From Saccharum officinarum (lineage: Eukaryota > Streptophyta > Magnoliopsida > Poales > Poaceae), in assembly GCA_020631735.1 (NCBI GenBank), contig CM036209.1, positions 2,827,451 through 2,891,450 on the forward strand: a DNA stretch of 64,000 nt, given 5' to 3'. This document shows positions 36,720 through 48,400 of this stretch, piece by piece. The translations under genes and the position numbers were made by a program. The notes below the pieces were generated by a model. It did not search any database. It saw only the letters and a list, made by a program, of their open reading frames with translations, and was not told the DNA's origin. The first letter of the stretch is position 1; each line of letters opens with the position of its first letter.

Positions 36720-37070
36720 TGTTTCAAAGGTATGTTGCAAGTGTTTCATGCGGATGTTGCAAAAGTAGATCGAGATGTTACATATGTTGCAATAGTTGTA
36801 CACGTATGTTACAAGATTTCGTTCCTAATGTTTCATTTGTTTTTTCCAGACATACGTTGCAAGCGTGTTTATTCGGATGTTGCATATGTTTCACACACGT
36901 GTTGCTCGTTTTATTTGGATGTTGTGTATGTTTTACAATGGTTTATTTTCAAGTGTTTTCATGTATTTTTACTAGTGTTTCAGATGCATTTTTCAAGTGT
37001 TTCATCTGTCTTCAGACGTATATTGCAAGTGTTGCATCTGGATGTTTCAAAAGTAGATTAGGTGTGTGTT
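36720..37070 (+). repeat. Degenerate ATGTTGCA / TGTTTCA periodic array
   Basis: ATGTTGCA, TGTTTCA and GTGTTTCATCTG variants recur at irregular intervals of about 15-35 bases. Such arrays occur inside grass DNA transposons, possibly Mutator-like, but the ends here are not defined. Confidence 0.55.
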
Positions 37071-37467
37071 GTATCTCCCTCCTTGTTTTCTGCTGCCTCG
37101 TCTCGGTGTCTTCTCCTCCTTCCCGACGCCGGCTGGGCATCCGTCGCCCCCTCCCCCTCTTCTTGATGTTAGTGACGTTCGAAGTGGTGCGGGCTCCACG
37201 TGGGCGTGCGAAATGGTGCGGGAAACGGCTGCAGGCGTAGACATCCGGACGTCCGGGCGCTAGCAAGCCCGTTATCTATTTTATGCTTTGTCACCATGAA
37301 ACCCTCATAAAAAATCCTCAGGCTGGGCATTCGGTTTAAACCGACACTTTGGTTCGGTTTAATCTGTTCCTCAATATTTCAGTTTTCAAGAATGACAAGC
37401 CGATCGGTTCATTAGAGAATACAGAACCGACTATTTCGGTTTCGGTTTTTGACTTCGGTTTTTCGGT

Positions 37468-37757
37468 TTAAATCGAGAAAACCGAGCCTACCTCCACTAT
37501 CGTAGTCGCTTGCATCCGCAACGCGTGGAACTCCACCTCCAGCAGCGGATGCGTGGCCGGCGGCGCATCCTTCCACTCGTGCAGCACCGCCGCCGCCTGC
37601 TCGCATCTGCGAAACGCGCATTGTTGTCGTGCCGTGGAGCAGCCGCGCGGCGCAGCCACCAAACATGCCTCCACGGCTCCTCCTCGTGCCGCGCCCGCGC
37701 CTCGCCTCGCCCGCTGCCGCTTTCACGCTCCGCCAGACCGCCTCCCAGTCGCGCCAC
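37468..37757 (-). pseudogene. Possible captured host gene fragment, unidentified
   Basis: The minus-strand frame includes AAAVLHEWKDAPPATHPLL and EVEFHALRMQATTIVEV, which reads like ordinary protein rather than low-complexity noise. It is bounded by the CGGTTT-rich arms of a transposon. I do not recognise the source gene. Confidence 0.35.
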
Positions 37758-37947
37758 CGTCGCTAGGTTTTAGGGTTTCAGATGGGGAGTCGCTATGTCG
37801 AGTAGGAGAGAGAGGGACTCGGATGGGAGACGGGGTGAGGGAGCCAGAGGGGGTCGGACAAGAGAAGGAGACTGGGAGAGGCCTCAGGCCTGCCCAGAGC
37901 GGTGCGTTGTGGGCCTTGGTGGGCTGCATCCAAGATTGAGGGATCGT

Positions 37948-38046
37948 CCTGTTCGCTTGACTGAAAGTAATGTTGGCTAGTTTGTTGTGAGAGAAAAACA
38001 CTGCTGGCTGGCTGAAAATAAGCGACTGAAAGCTCAAGCGAACAGG
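37948..38046. mobile_element. Small MITE with CCTGTTCGCTTG ends
   Basis: CCTGTTCGCTTGACTGAAAG and CTGAAAGCTCAAGCGAACAGG are inverted ends of a 99-bp insert, nested in the 37321-38205 element. Confidence 0.65.
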
Positions 38047-38395
38047 TCAATCGGTTCCGCGGTTGTTCGGTTCCACTTGAGTTAAAAACCGACACCGTAG
38101 CCGAACATTGAAGTTCCCAGGATCCAAAACCGAAGCCGAACCGAAAAACCTAAAAACCGATAGTTTGGTTCGGGGTTCGGTTTTCGGTCTCAATGTGCCT
38201 AGGCCGAAAAAATCCATTGAAACCGACCATATAACAGAAAAGGTGAGTACTGACACATGCAGATCTCTGGCGTTTCCCACAAAATGTTTTTCGTTGACGA
38301 CAATCAGGCACATATAGTATCATGTGGAGCAGTATTAGCATGGGCAGACGATATAGAGAAATTATTTATATGCATACTCGTACAACCTACTCCTA

Positions 38396-38623
38396 GGCGT
38401 TGTTTAGATTTTAAATTTTTTTACTCTCTCTATCGCATCGAATCTGTGGACATATGTATGGAGCCGTAAATATAGATAAAAAATAACTAATTGCACAGTT
38501 TGATTATAAATCACGAGATGAATTTTTCGAACCTAATTAGTCTATAATTAGACACTAATTATTAAATACAAACAAAAGTGTTATAGTAGCAAAGTTAAAA
38601 AAAATTGTAATCTAAACAAGGCC
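38396..38623. mobile_element. PIF/Harbinger-type MITE (GGCCTTGTTTAGAT family)
   Basis: Ends GGCGTTGTTTAGATTTTAAA and TTGTAATCTAAACAAGGCC with a 3-bp flanking duplication CTA (38393-38395 and 38624-38626). The core has CTAATTGCACAGTTTGATT. Confidence 0.8.
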
Positions 38624-38829
38624 CTAGTTTCCATTCACGTATGAATGGAACCTCTTCGTCAAGTCAACCTCTAGCAGCTCTAGAATGCATGCATGTGCAT
38701 ATACACAGCACGAGAGCGAGGGAGGGTGTAGCAGTAGTGCGGCAGTGCGCCCACTACCCGATCTGGCCCTAGCCCTGAGATAGAGATGGAGAGGACCGCG
38801 TGGATGCATGCACACGCATTTTTATTCAT

Positions 38830-39066
38830 GCCATGTTTAGATTGCTTCTAAATTTTTTTTACACTTTTTTTTATCACATCGAATCTAAGGACGCATATAT
38901 GAAACAGTAAATATAGATAAAAAAATAATTAATTGCACAGTTTGATTGTAAATTACGAGACGAATTTTTTGAGTCTAGTTAGTCCACGATTGGACAATAA
39001 TTACCAAATACAAACGAAAGTGCTATAGTGCCAATTTTTTCTAACTTTAGCAATCCAAACGAGGCC
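38830..39066. mobile_element. MITE, same family as 38396
   Basis: Ends GCCATGTTTAGATTGCTTCTAA and TTTAGCAATCCAAACGAGGCC. The core shares TTAATTGCACAGTTTGATTG and TTGGACAATAATTACCAAAT. The target duplication is not clear. Confidence 0.75.
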
Positions 39067-39173
39067 TTATTTGTCAACGTCCAGCTATAATTAAACTGTT
39101 GGATGATGAATTTTCAACTCCTATTTGCATTGGTATACCGTATAGGAGGACCCCTACATCACGTACATACGGT

Positions 39174-39697
39174 TAAGGCTGGTAAACGAGCCGGCTCGGC
39201 TCGGCTCGGCTCGTTCTGGCTCGTTAGGATAACGAGCCAGCTCGGCTCGGCTCGTTATCTTAACGAGCTAGAAAGCCAGCTCGGCTCGGCTCGTTACGAG
39301 CTCGAGCTGGCTCGTTAGGCTCGCGAGCCAGGAAAAAAAATACAAAATATAATATTTGTATTAATTAAAGCATAAAAATATTAATAATATAAAAATAATA
39401 TATTCAATAGCTTTAAATCAAACAAAATATTCATATGAGCTAACATATTATCTATTTGTGAAGTGCAAAACATGAAGTAATACAAAACTAATATAAGTTA
39501 TGATGATTTTTTCTCTAAAACTACGGCTCGTTTGGCTCGCGAGCGGCTCACGAGCCAGCTCGAGTTGGCTCGTTATAGCTAACGAGCTAAAATCCTGGCT
39601 CGGCTCGGCTCGTTATCCTAACGAGCCGAGCCGAGCTGAGCCGAGCCAGCCACGAGCCGAGCGAGCTAACGAGCTTCGAGTTTTTCGTCCAGCCTTA
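39174..39697. mobile_element. hAT MITE with GGCTCG/CGAGCC subterminal repeats
   Basis: TAAGGCTGG ... CCAGCCTTA ends with a perfect 8-bp duplication CATACGGT (39166-39173 and 39698-39705). Both subterminal regions are packed with GGCTCG and CGAGCC motifs in both orientations around an AT-rich centre. Confidence 0.9.
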
Positions 39698-39705
39698 CAT
39701 ACGGT

Positions 39706-40148
39706 CAGCAGATAGACAGCGCATATCCTTGTATCAAAATAATTGAAGGCCAATGGAGCCCATGTACAGTATGCATGCACTTAGTAGTATGATATGACGA
39801 CAGAAAGTAAAGTGCACGTCCAAGAGGATGCCAAACTCTAACTGACACGCCATATGATCCTCGGACCCTTTTCTGATGAAAAAGGGTCATCGTCGGATCG
39901 TCTTGTGAAGATTTTTATCAGTACGTGACCATAATAAAGTAAGTTAACAGTTGGCGTCAGGACCTATATTACTATATATTCCAGTGAAAGATTTCTGAAC
40001 AAACTTACTCCTACATGCACAATGTATAAATAGCTGAACAAGGAAACAAGTCAATACAAATGAGCATATAAGATGAGAGATGGTCATCAAGGTGGTGGTG
40101 ATGGGCTATATGCGTATCATTTATCACAATGATTCACTCCTAAACCAC
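39706..40148. other. Intergenic, no gene seen
   Basis: No coding, repeat or transposon-end signal recognised. Confidence 0.5.
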
Positions 40149-40151
40149 TTA

Positions 40152-40536
40152 GGGCACCCGCAATGGTATAAGCTATATATTTCCTAGCTCTAAGTCAACT
40201 TCTTTAATAATGCTAACTCTTAGCATATAACTCGTAACATTAATAGCCCCATATGATACCCTCATATGATAATAGAGTGTGTGTACAAGCCTATAGCTTT
40301 TGATTAAGAGCTAGTTTTTCTCTCTCTTCTATTAAAATATAAAAAAATATTTAGAACTACTCTTTCCGTTCTAAATTATAAGTCATTTTGACTTTTTTGA
40401 TTCATCTATTTTGTTATCTATCTAAACATATTATTATATATAGATATATAGCAAAATAGATATACTAAAAAATCAAAGCTACTTGTAATTTAGAACGGAT
40501 GGAATAGCTTATAAGTCACCTTTCATGCGGGTGCCC
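40152..40536. mobile_element. Tourist (PIF/Harbinger) MITE
   Basis: GGGCACCCGCAATGG and CATGCGGGTGCCC are terminal inverted repeats; TTA flanks both sides (40149-40151 and 40537-40539). A Stowaway element is nested inside. Confidence 0.85.
40360..40504. mobile_element. Stowaway MITE nested in the Tourist element
   Basis: CTCTTTCCGTTCTAAATTATAAG and CTTGTAATTTAGAACGGATGG-type ends, flanked by TA at 40358-40359 and 40505-40506. Confidence 0.8.
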
Positions 40537-40838
40537 TTACTGTAACTATAGCTATCAATCACCAGCAACACTTAACCCTTGTGTGCTGTGCTGCCGCCAC
40601 CAGCCCACCACCACTTTCAAGCTTTTTACTAGCAAGTGGAGAGGGAAAAACAATGAAAAAGGAATAACGGTAACTGTAAAGAATAATATGAGCGGAGGGA
40701 ATAATGATCTCAATGGTTGACCGAAGCACTACAACATACAATTTATTATATGCTACCATGCAAGCAGGTACCTGCCATGTGCATGAAAAGAACTGAATCA
40801 TAATATTATGCATACATAGTATATGGGAGAATGGAGAA

Positions 40839-41925
40839 GGGCCTGTTTGCTTCGGTTGCTAACCTCCAGATAGTCATCTTCCTGTTTAGAGCCTGAAGCC
40901 GCCGGGCTCCAGGAAGCCAACCACCACCCCTTAGCTTGGCTTCAGAAAAACGCAGTGAGAATCCATTTTTTTGGGAGCTAGGTATGGCTAGCGCTTCATC
41001 TTCAATCCCGTCACCTCCCGGTCGCACGCGGAAGTCAGAGAAGGCACCCGAGCTCCGCCTGCTCGTCCTCCCCGGTGGACGCCGAGCTCCCCACTCGGTC
41101 TTCCTCTCTTCCACCCAGCGCCAGAACGCGGCTGCGCCGCCATGGCCGTGGAGCAGAGCTCCCCTAGCCGTAGAGCAGGTTCCGCTCGCAACCGTCGAGC
41201 GCGGGCGACCTTGCCGTAGAGCGCGACTACGGCCTGGATCCTCCGGCGGTCCTCCGTGCCACCTCCACGGGCGCCATTGCCGAGCGCGAACATCTTCCTC
41301 GAGTCCGGCGAGCTCCCGAGTGCGACCCCCGACAGCTTGCGGCTCCCAGATCCGGCGTCGCCCTCCCCTGCTTGACCTCTATCGCCGGCAGGTCCATCCC
41401 CTCCCTCCTCTAGCCAACCGGCGGCGCTGGATGCGTGGGTGCAGCACATCCCTTCCCTGACCGGCCATATCTCGCGCGGACTCTGCTCCCCTCCCGACCG
41501 GCGACGCGCGGCCATCCCTTCCCCGACCAGCGGCGCGCGGCCACCGCGCGAGCTCCCTGTCCTTGGCTCCAGCGGGCGTGGGCACGGGCAGGTTCGCCTG
41601 GCGAGCGCCGCCGCGGTCCTTGCCTGGCTGCGTGGAGGTCCTGCTCCTTCATAGGGAGGAAGAAGAGGTGGCTGACGAGCAGGGCCCGACACTTGTTTGA
41701 TGAAATGCCTCAGAGGGGTAACTTTACTTATTGGGAGAAGAGGTGACCGTATCAAAATAAATCAGACAACCAAATACACCATGGGGCTAGCCAGGCTAGT
41801 ATAGTATAGTATAGTATAATATAAACAACCAAACATCTAGAAGTTGGCTTGGTAGGAGCATGCTAATATTACCCAAGCTAGGATTCTAGCCAGGCTAGAA
41901 TTTGCCCATGAAACCAAACATGCCC
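40839..41925. mobile_element. Non-autonomous TIR element with GC-rich ORF-bearing core
   Basis: Left end GGGCCTGTTTGCTTCGG; right end CCATGAAACCAAACATGCCC, imperfectly inverted. The core (about 40980-41660) is GC-rich and open on several frames, without family features. A TATAG repeat (41799-41818) is near the right end. It lies about 530 bp upstream of the SIZ1 start. Confidence 0.5.
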
Positions 41926-42455
41926 TAATTGAAGATGATGGTGTTGCATACTGTACATTTTTGTTTTTGAGGAGACGTTGCATACAGTACATGGTTAGTT
42001 TCTTTTTTTTTGAGGGGGAACATGGTTAGCTGTTAGATGGAGAACTGAACAATAGCCAAGGCCCAAGGCCCAAGGCTCAAGGCGCTCGAACAGAAGACGA
42101 ACGTGATGGGGCTATCACACCAAGGCCTGCTTGGGGGGTTCAGACTAAGCTAATTTGGGCCGAAGCACTTAGGCAGCCCAAGAACGCGTACCGCTCCACC
42201 TGTTGTCGGCCACACAGCTTCGGGCGTGCCTTCGTCTTCCTCCACTCGACGCACGCACGCATGCACACCGCCGCCGCCAGAAAAAAAACACGCTGCCACC
42301 CGGTTATCGCTGCAAAGATTAGGGGCCAGGGCTCCTTTGCTGCCGAGGTAGGTAGGGCGGCTCGCCACTGCTTCTCTCCAAGACCCGATTCCACTCCGCC
42401 GCCCGCCCGCCCGCCCGCCGTACCTGGAGGAACAAGGCCTTGCTTCCTTGCCAAC
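41926..42455 (+). promoter_or_regulatory. SIZ1 promoter and 5' leader region
   Basis: Directly upstream of the SIZ1 ATG. The last 250 bases are GC-rich with CCGCCGCCG and CCCGCCCGCCCG runs as expected of a grass leader. No convincing TATA box, so the transcription start is not placed. Confidence 0.4.
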
Positions 42456-45400
42456 ATGGCGTCGCCGGACGACCCCGTGCTCGCCGCTTGCAAGGTACGG
42501 ACTCCCTTCCATCTCCTTTCGCTCTCGTTGAGCTACCTAGAGCCCTCGATCGGCTTGATTCATTCCCTCCCATACCCTAGTGCCACTCGCGACCACTCCC
42601 CAAATTCAGTTTCCTCAACGCTGCCTCACTGTTTTGCCCAGAATCTAGTAATGTACTAGCTGCTTAGTGTCCGCCAAACTGTTTCACCATGTCATTTACA
42701 GTTGCCATGTTTTGTTTCGTCCTAATCAACTGCTGGTATCTAGCTATCTCCAAATTGCTTGCTGGTCGGATAGGATTTGGTTTATTCCAATACTACGTTG
42801 CTATTTCTTGATCCTGTGAGATAATGTGCCCTGCTAACATTTGCTCTACTAATGCTTCGTTGTAGCACAAATTGAGCCACTTCAGAATAAAGGAGCTCAA
42901 GGATGTCCTTGATCAGCTTGGACTTTCAAAGCAAGGAAAGAAGCAGGTTTGCCCACTGCAAGCTTCTCTACAGACTGTATTCACAATCGACATCCATTGC
43001 CCAGTGCTCCATGTTATTGCGTTAAAAACGTCGGAATGGCATCGGTTTCTTAAGGCCACTATCTTTAATAGCTTAAGCACATGCTGAAACTCACCAACAC
43101 AATCATCTATGTGCCTTTTAGTATTCTTTCTTGGGGGATTTGGAAATTATCACTTATTATGACCCTGGTGGTCTTGGCGTTTCCGGTTTGGTTTGCAGGA
43201 TCTAGTGGACAGAGTTATGGCAGTATTGATCAGTCAGCAAGATCAAGGTACGTTCCATTCTTTGTCTCCAAAACTTATTGTTTTGCATTACTATTTTTCA
43301 AGCATGAGAAATAATTTCAGCTTTATTCTTGTAGCCTCAGAAACGAATGGTTTACCAAAAGCAAAAATGGTGGTGAAAATAGTGGAGGACACTTTTAGGT
43401 AAGTCCATATATTTTTTGTTCACATTGACTTGCCTGTACAACTACAGATTACCTTATTGGCTCTAATGAAACCTTGGCAAACTATCGCTTTTTGCTTCCT
43501 GTTTCAAGAAAAATGCAAGAGCCTACAAATACTGTAACACCCTCAAGGAGCCACGGATCAGGACACGGTGTTAAGCATAAAAAGAAACCAGATGAGTCTG
43601 CTCAGGCAGTTAAGGTTCGTTGCCCTTGTGGTGACTCCAAGCCAAATGATTCCATGATTAAGGTAAAATTCTCATGATAAATTTGCCTTTCTAACTCTTC
43701 TAAAGTATTTGATGTCCTGCAGCCAAACCATAAAGGTTTCAGATATTTGTTGTTGGTCCATTCTGAATCACCAAAGCATCTCACTGTTTATATTCTGAAA
43801 CTTCAAAGCAGTTTGATGGTCTAGCTCACTCTCAGCCTTTCACTTTTATACTGGAAGCCTATAGCTTTTATTATGAAATGTAGCATTACTTGCTTTGTTC
43901 GGAGACTTTTGTAGCTCTTGTGCTTGATGAGATGTGCTACACTACATATTTCTGTTTCATTGATCATTTGTTTGCTCCTTGTAGTGTATTGATCCACAAT
44001 GCAACATATGGCAACATGTTGGCTGTGTTATCATACTCGATGCTGAGAAGTCTGCAGACAATATTTCTCCTGAATTACCTTCCTGCTTTTATTGTGAAGT
44101 GTGCCGACTTAGCAGGGCTGATCCGTAAGTTGTTTTCAACTTCAATATTGTCCTCAACTCAGAGACCATGTGATTAACTGCTTTTAATTCGCAACCTTAT
44201 GCCATTTGTCTGTGCTGGTTATTCTGTGGCATCAATCACTTACGAAAATCTTCTTGCCTAAATTTAAAATCTGATCAATATGTATCCTTTGCAACGTTCT
44301 TTTTTGACCTTTTTGTGTGCTTCCTTGTTCTACTTGTTTAGGTAACAAGCATTATTTTCTTAGTCCTAATATTAGGTGACCTATTATTTCTGACATACTT
44401 TCCTACTGTAACATGCAGTTTTTGGGTCACCGTGAACCATCTGTTACTCCCTGTCTTAATAGAACCCTCTACCGTAGCAGCAGACGGGTGAGCTATCCAT
44501 TCTTTCATCACAAAGCACACTTATTGATGTTTTTGGATGGTACAAATCAGTTCTGTCTTGTGTCCTCTGAATTATCTGTTGAAACCTTTTTGATCGTTAC
44601 TGCTAGACCCCCATGCTATCTAATTTTCTAATAAGTAAAATAACTTCCTTTGATAAATTTACTCTGATACAGGATGAAAAAGGTATTGTGTCATGATTGG
44701 GCATTTTGCTGTAATTGCAACTCTTTGCTCTGAGTACTCTTTCCCCAACAAGCCTTACATGTGTTGCTTTAGAGCATCTCCAGCAGCTCACCATTCATCC
44801 CCCCAATAGGATGGTATTGGTGATCACCAATACTGTTTTTTCAGACTATTGGGGAAGATGCTCCAGCAGATTACCAATAATCTCCCCCAATATATGGGAC
44901 CCACATGTCATTACAATTTTTTTTCTTTCTTTTTCTCCCTCGCGTCGTCTTCTTCCCACACGCGTAGAGGCGCTCGTGCGGTCAAACTCCTTCCTGCTCG
45001 CGCGTAGAGGCGCTCACCGGCCTTGGCCACCGTGCCGCCCGGCCGCGCCACCCCCAGCCCTGCCCCGGCCGGATTTCTCGAGCGCCATGGCTGTGCAGAG
45101 AGGAAGAACCGAAGAAGTGGCAGTTATTGTGGGCCCCACTGTATTGGGGGAGATCCAACTCCCCCTTTATTTGAGGGGAGGAGTTTATTGCTAACTACCA
45201 AAAAAATGGGGCCATGTTGGGGAGCTGCTGGAGCAACAAATCAACCACATCTCCCCCAATATGGCGGTTTTATGTGGATGAGGGATGAGATTGGGGAACT
45301 GCTGGAGATGCTCTTACATCTGTAAAATGCATGAATACATGTGAATGATGTGAGCTTTACTTTTGTTTGCTGGATGACATAAAATGAACAGCCTCCTCCA

Positions 45401-48400
45401 TTATGTGTTGCTTCTGTAGCTTACATGATTTGTGCAGTCATCTTTACTCATTATTTATAGGAAGAAACGTGAGGTAATTGTACTTTGGATAACAATGTTG
45501 ATATATGAGTCCCGAGCAACAAAATGGTTGAACAAATTGCTTCATTTTGTTATAAAAGTTAAGTAGGAATATGCATAGCCTTTTGTGATTCTTGCTTATG
45601 TACAGGTCATATACTGTACAGTATACCACAAAAAGCTTTCAGCTTTCAAGAGCTAATAGAGAAATGCTACAGCAAGCTGAATGCGATATTCAGGTTAATT
45701 CCACCTCTTTTTCTTTTCATTCTCCTTGGACCATTACGTTTGTTTAGGATCATCATGGAATTATCACCATTACCTGCGTGTATTGATTTCCTACCTTGGG
45801 TTTCATGTGCAGCCACTATGTTCAACCTTTTCGTATCAGTTATTTACTTAGAGTTTGAATCGATTTTTTTTTTCTTATGCAGGTTTGGTGTATCCTTCTC
45901 AGCGACAAAGTACCTTTTAGGATGCACTGGCCTTTACACTCTGACATGCAAGTTAATGGTATATGTAGTGGCTTATTATGTATAGTGAGTCATATTTTCT
46001 AATTGGTTTTTGGTACATGTTTATTGAGTTAAAAAACTTAGTTAAGTGCCACCTGTTTGATTTTTCACAATGTGTACAATGAAAGAATGGAAGATACTCT
46101 TTATTGTTTTTTTTTCTTCTTTAGGAGTTGATATGTTGTGTAAATTGTTGAATATTTGTATAACACCTGGTTGGTTTTACTATGTTGCCACTACTTGGAC
46201 GTTTGAGCCTAAACCTATGCTTCTGGCAGCTGTGTTGCTTGGATGCCAAGTGCTATTTTCTGTATAACAAAAGGAAAAAGCAGAAACACCCCAGTCTGAA
46301 TCAGATTAAGTCCAAATAACAGCTGATTCATCTTTTGTTGCACCGTCAGTGATGCTTTTCTCCTTTTCTTGGGGGGCTTATTATGGGTTGATTTGTATAT
46401 GCACCTCAGTCTATGGTTTATGACTTGTGCTTATACTTGTACTTATACCTGCAGTTTAGCAAAAATAATATTTTACATCCTTCTAGCTGTAGTTATGATA
46501 TAGGCTCTGGTAGCTATTCTGACAGTAAGTTCAATTATACTGTATCTGAACTATTCCTGTTGGTAATTCTTACTTTGTCAGGTATTTATGTTAGGGTGGT
46601 TAACAGGCAACCACAACAAAAGTTAGGGGCCAATGGTAGAGACGATGGTCCACTAGTAAGTCTTTTTTGTTTTGAAGCTTGTTATTATGTTTGTTTTTTG
46701 CTAAGGCACTGGACGTTTTTTTACATCGTCTTCCTGCATTCATCAGCTACAGTTTTCTATTGTATATTATATCTCCTTTTGACCCTGAACATTTCTATGT
46801 TCCCAGTTAACAGATTACCTGAAGGAGGGACCTAGCAAGATTTCTCTATCGAGAAATGACTCTCGTACTTTCTGTTTGGGTATCAGAATTGCCAAGAGGA
46901 GATCTCTAGAACAGGTGGGATTTTTAGTATATAGTCCATTGTTAAGCACTGCACTCTCAAGATTCAAGACACACATATTTTACTGGGCAAGGATATGTGA
47001 ATCAGCCGTGCTTCATGTGCGCCTTTTAAGAAAATGGATAGGCATCGGCAAACACTTTCAGATGGCTTTTATTGTTCTTAGGCATGTCCAGTGCTTTTTA
47101 ATATATTAGAAGTTTTATTTTACCCTCTATCTACCACAAATATTGAGATGCTTTTCTTTCTGTTCTTTTTTTATTCTTACCATGTTTAGAGTCTTAGACT
47201 TTTGATTATCTTTCAAGTGAATTCCATTGTAAGGCCTTGCCATCTTGGGTGGATAGCTGTTTTATATGCCCAAAAAGATTCTATGTGGAACTTGTACGTT
47301 TGGTGTTATAGCAAAATTCCAATTTCCTGTTACCCTTTGTTAGGATCTGTGTTTTGTAGTGAAAAAACTAATCAGAGGATGATCACCCACCCATGCATCC
47401 CAAAAAAAAGCAGGAAAAGACTATAAACTGACTGGTTGTACTACTACTACAGTACTACTGCCACAAGCTGGTACCTAGAAAGTGCTGAACACCTGAATCT
47501 TGAATCCTGTTTCATTTTTATTGTTTCTAGTTTTTGAAACTTTGATAGTGGGCAGGTCCTAAATTTGGTGCCAAAGGAACAAGATGGTGAAAATTTTGAT
47601 GATGCCCTTGCTCGTGTGCGTCGCTGTGTTGGTGGTGGAGCTGAGGCAAATAATGCAGACAGTGATAGTGATATCGAAGTTGTGGCTGATTCTGTCTCCG
47701 TGAATCTTCGGTGTCCTGTAAGCAGTCTGGCTATTACTGTGGATGCTTTAGATCCTTAATGGACTGCTTATAAAAATGGCCAATTGCTCTGATATGTCTA
47801 TTACACCTGACAAAATTGAAAGCGAGATTGATGGAATTAGTAGGTATGGGAAAACATGATACATGTTCATATAGGCAAGGATAACTAGGGTTGGCTTATA
47901 TAGAATCTGAACCAATCACCAATATCATTGCCTGTTTCGACTCAACCTATAGGTGTGCGCTGGACTCAGGGTCCGCTGCAGCACAAGCCCGTGAATACTG
48001 GGCTCTAGGCCCATCTGCCTGTCTAACACATTGTAATGTTGTTCAAGCCAAAATTTTGTTCAATTATTAGTATTTGCCACCAGAAGTTATTCTCTATGCT
48101 GCAGCTGTGAGCTGATGACTTTTTAGGCTTAGGGTTACTTATCCTAAGATCACCATATATGTTATATTTTTGTTAACGCACATGCTTTTTCCGTGACCAC
48201 CATATTTGGAGCAATATGTTTGATGGTAGGCCCTGTGTGGCAACAGCGCTTCTCATAAAAAAGCCGCTTCTCTTCACAAATGCAAAACTTTTCAGGGCAG
48301 CGCTTCTCCATTGCTTTTGTTACATGTAAAAGCCCGATTCTCCTTGCCATGGTTTGCGAGCAGCTTGCAGAAAAAGTATACCTGCTTCTTCCACCACCCC

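Larger units (their letters stand above)
37321..38205. mobile_element. TIR element with CGGTTT-rich subterminal repeats carrying a GC-rich insert
   Basis: The left arm GGCTGGGCATTCGGTTTAAA and subsequent CGGTTTCGGTTTTT repeats are mirrored by CCGAAGCCGAACCGAAAAACC ... GGTCTCAATGTGCCTAGGCC at the right. The pattern resembles hAT elements of plants. The middle (about 37490-37930) is GC-rich and gene-like. Confidence 0.6.

Noticed and set aside
33271..37265. One Mutator-like element containing the Copia LTR
   Set aside because: The ATGTTGCA array and GC-rich flanks suggest it, but I could not establish terminal inverted repeats or a 9-bp duplication.
39174..39697. GGCTCG repeats as a satellite or CRISPR
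   Set aside because: The 8-bp target duplication and inverted ends show a single hAT insertion.
43081..47426. Plus-strand ORFs such as 45740-45985 and 46413-46835
   Set aside because: They run through SIZ1 introns; the real coding exons use other frames with GT-AG junctions.
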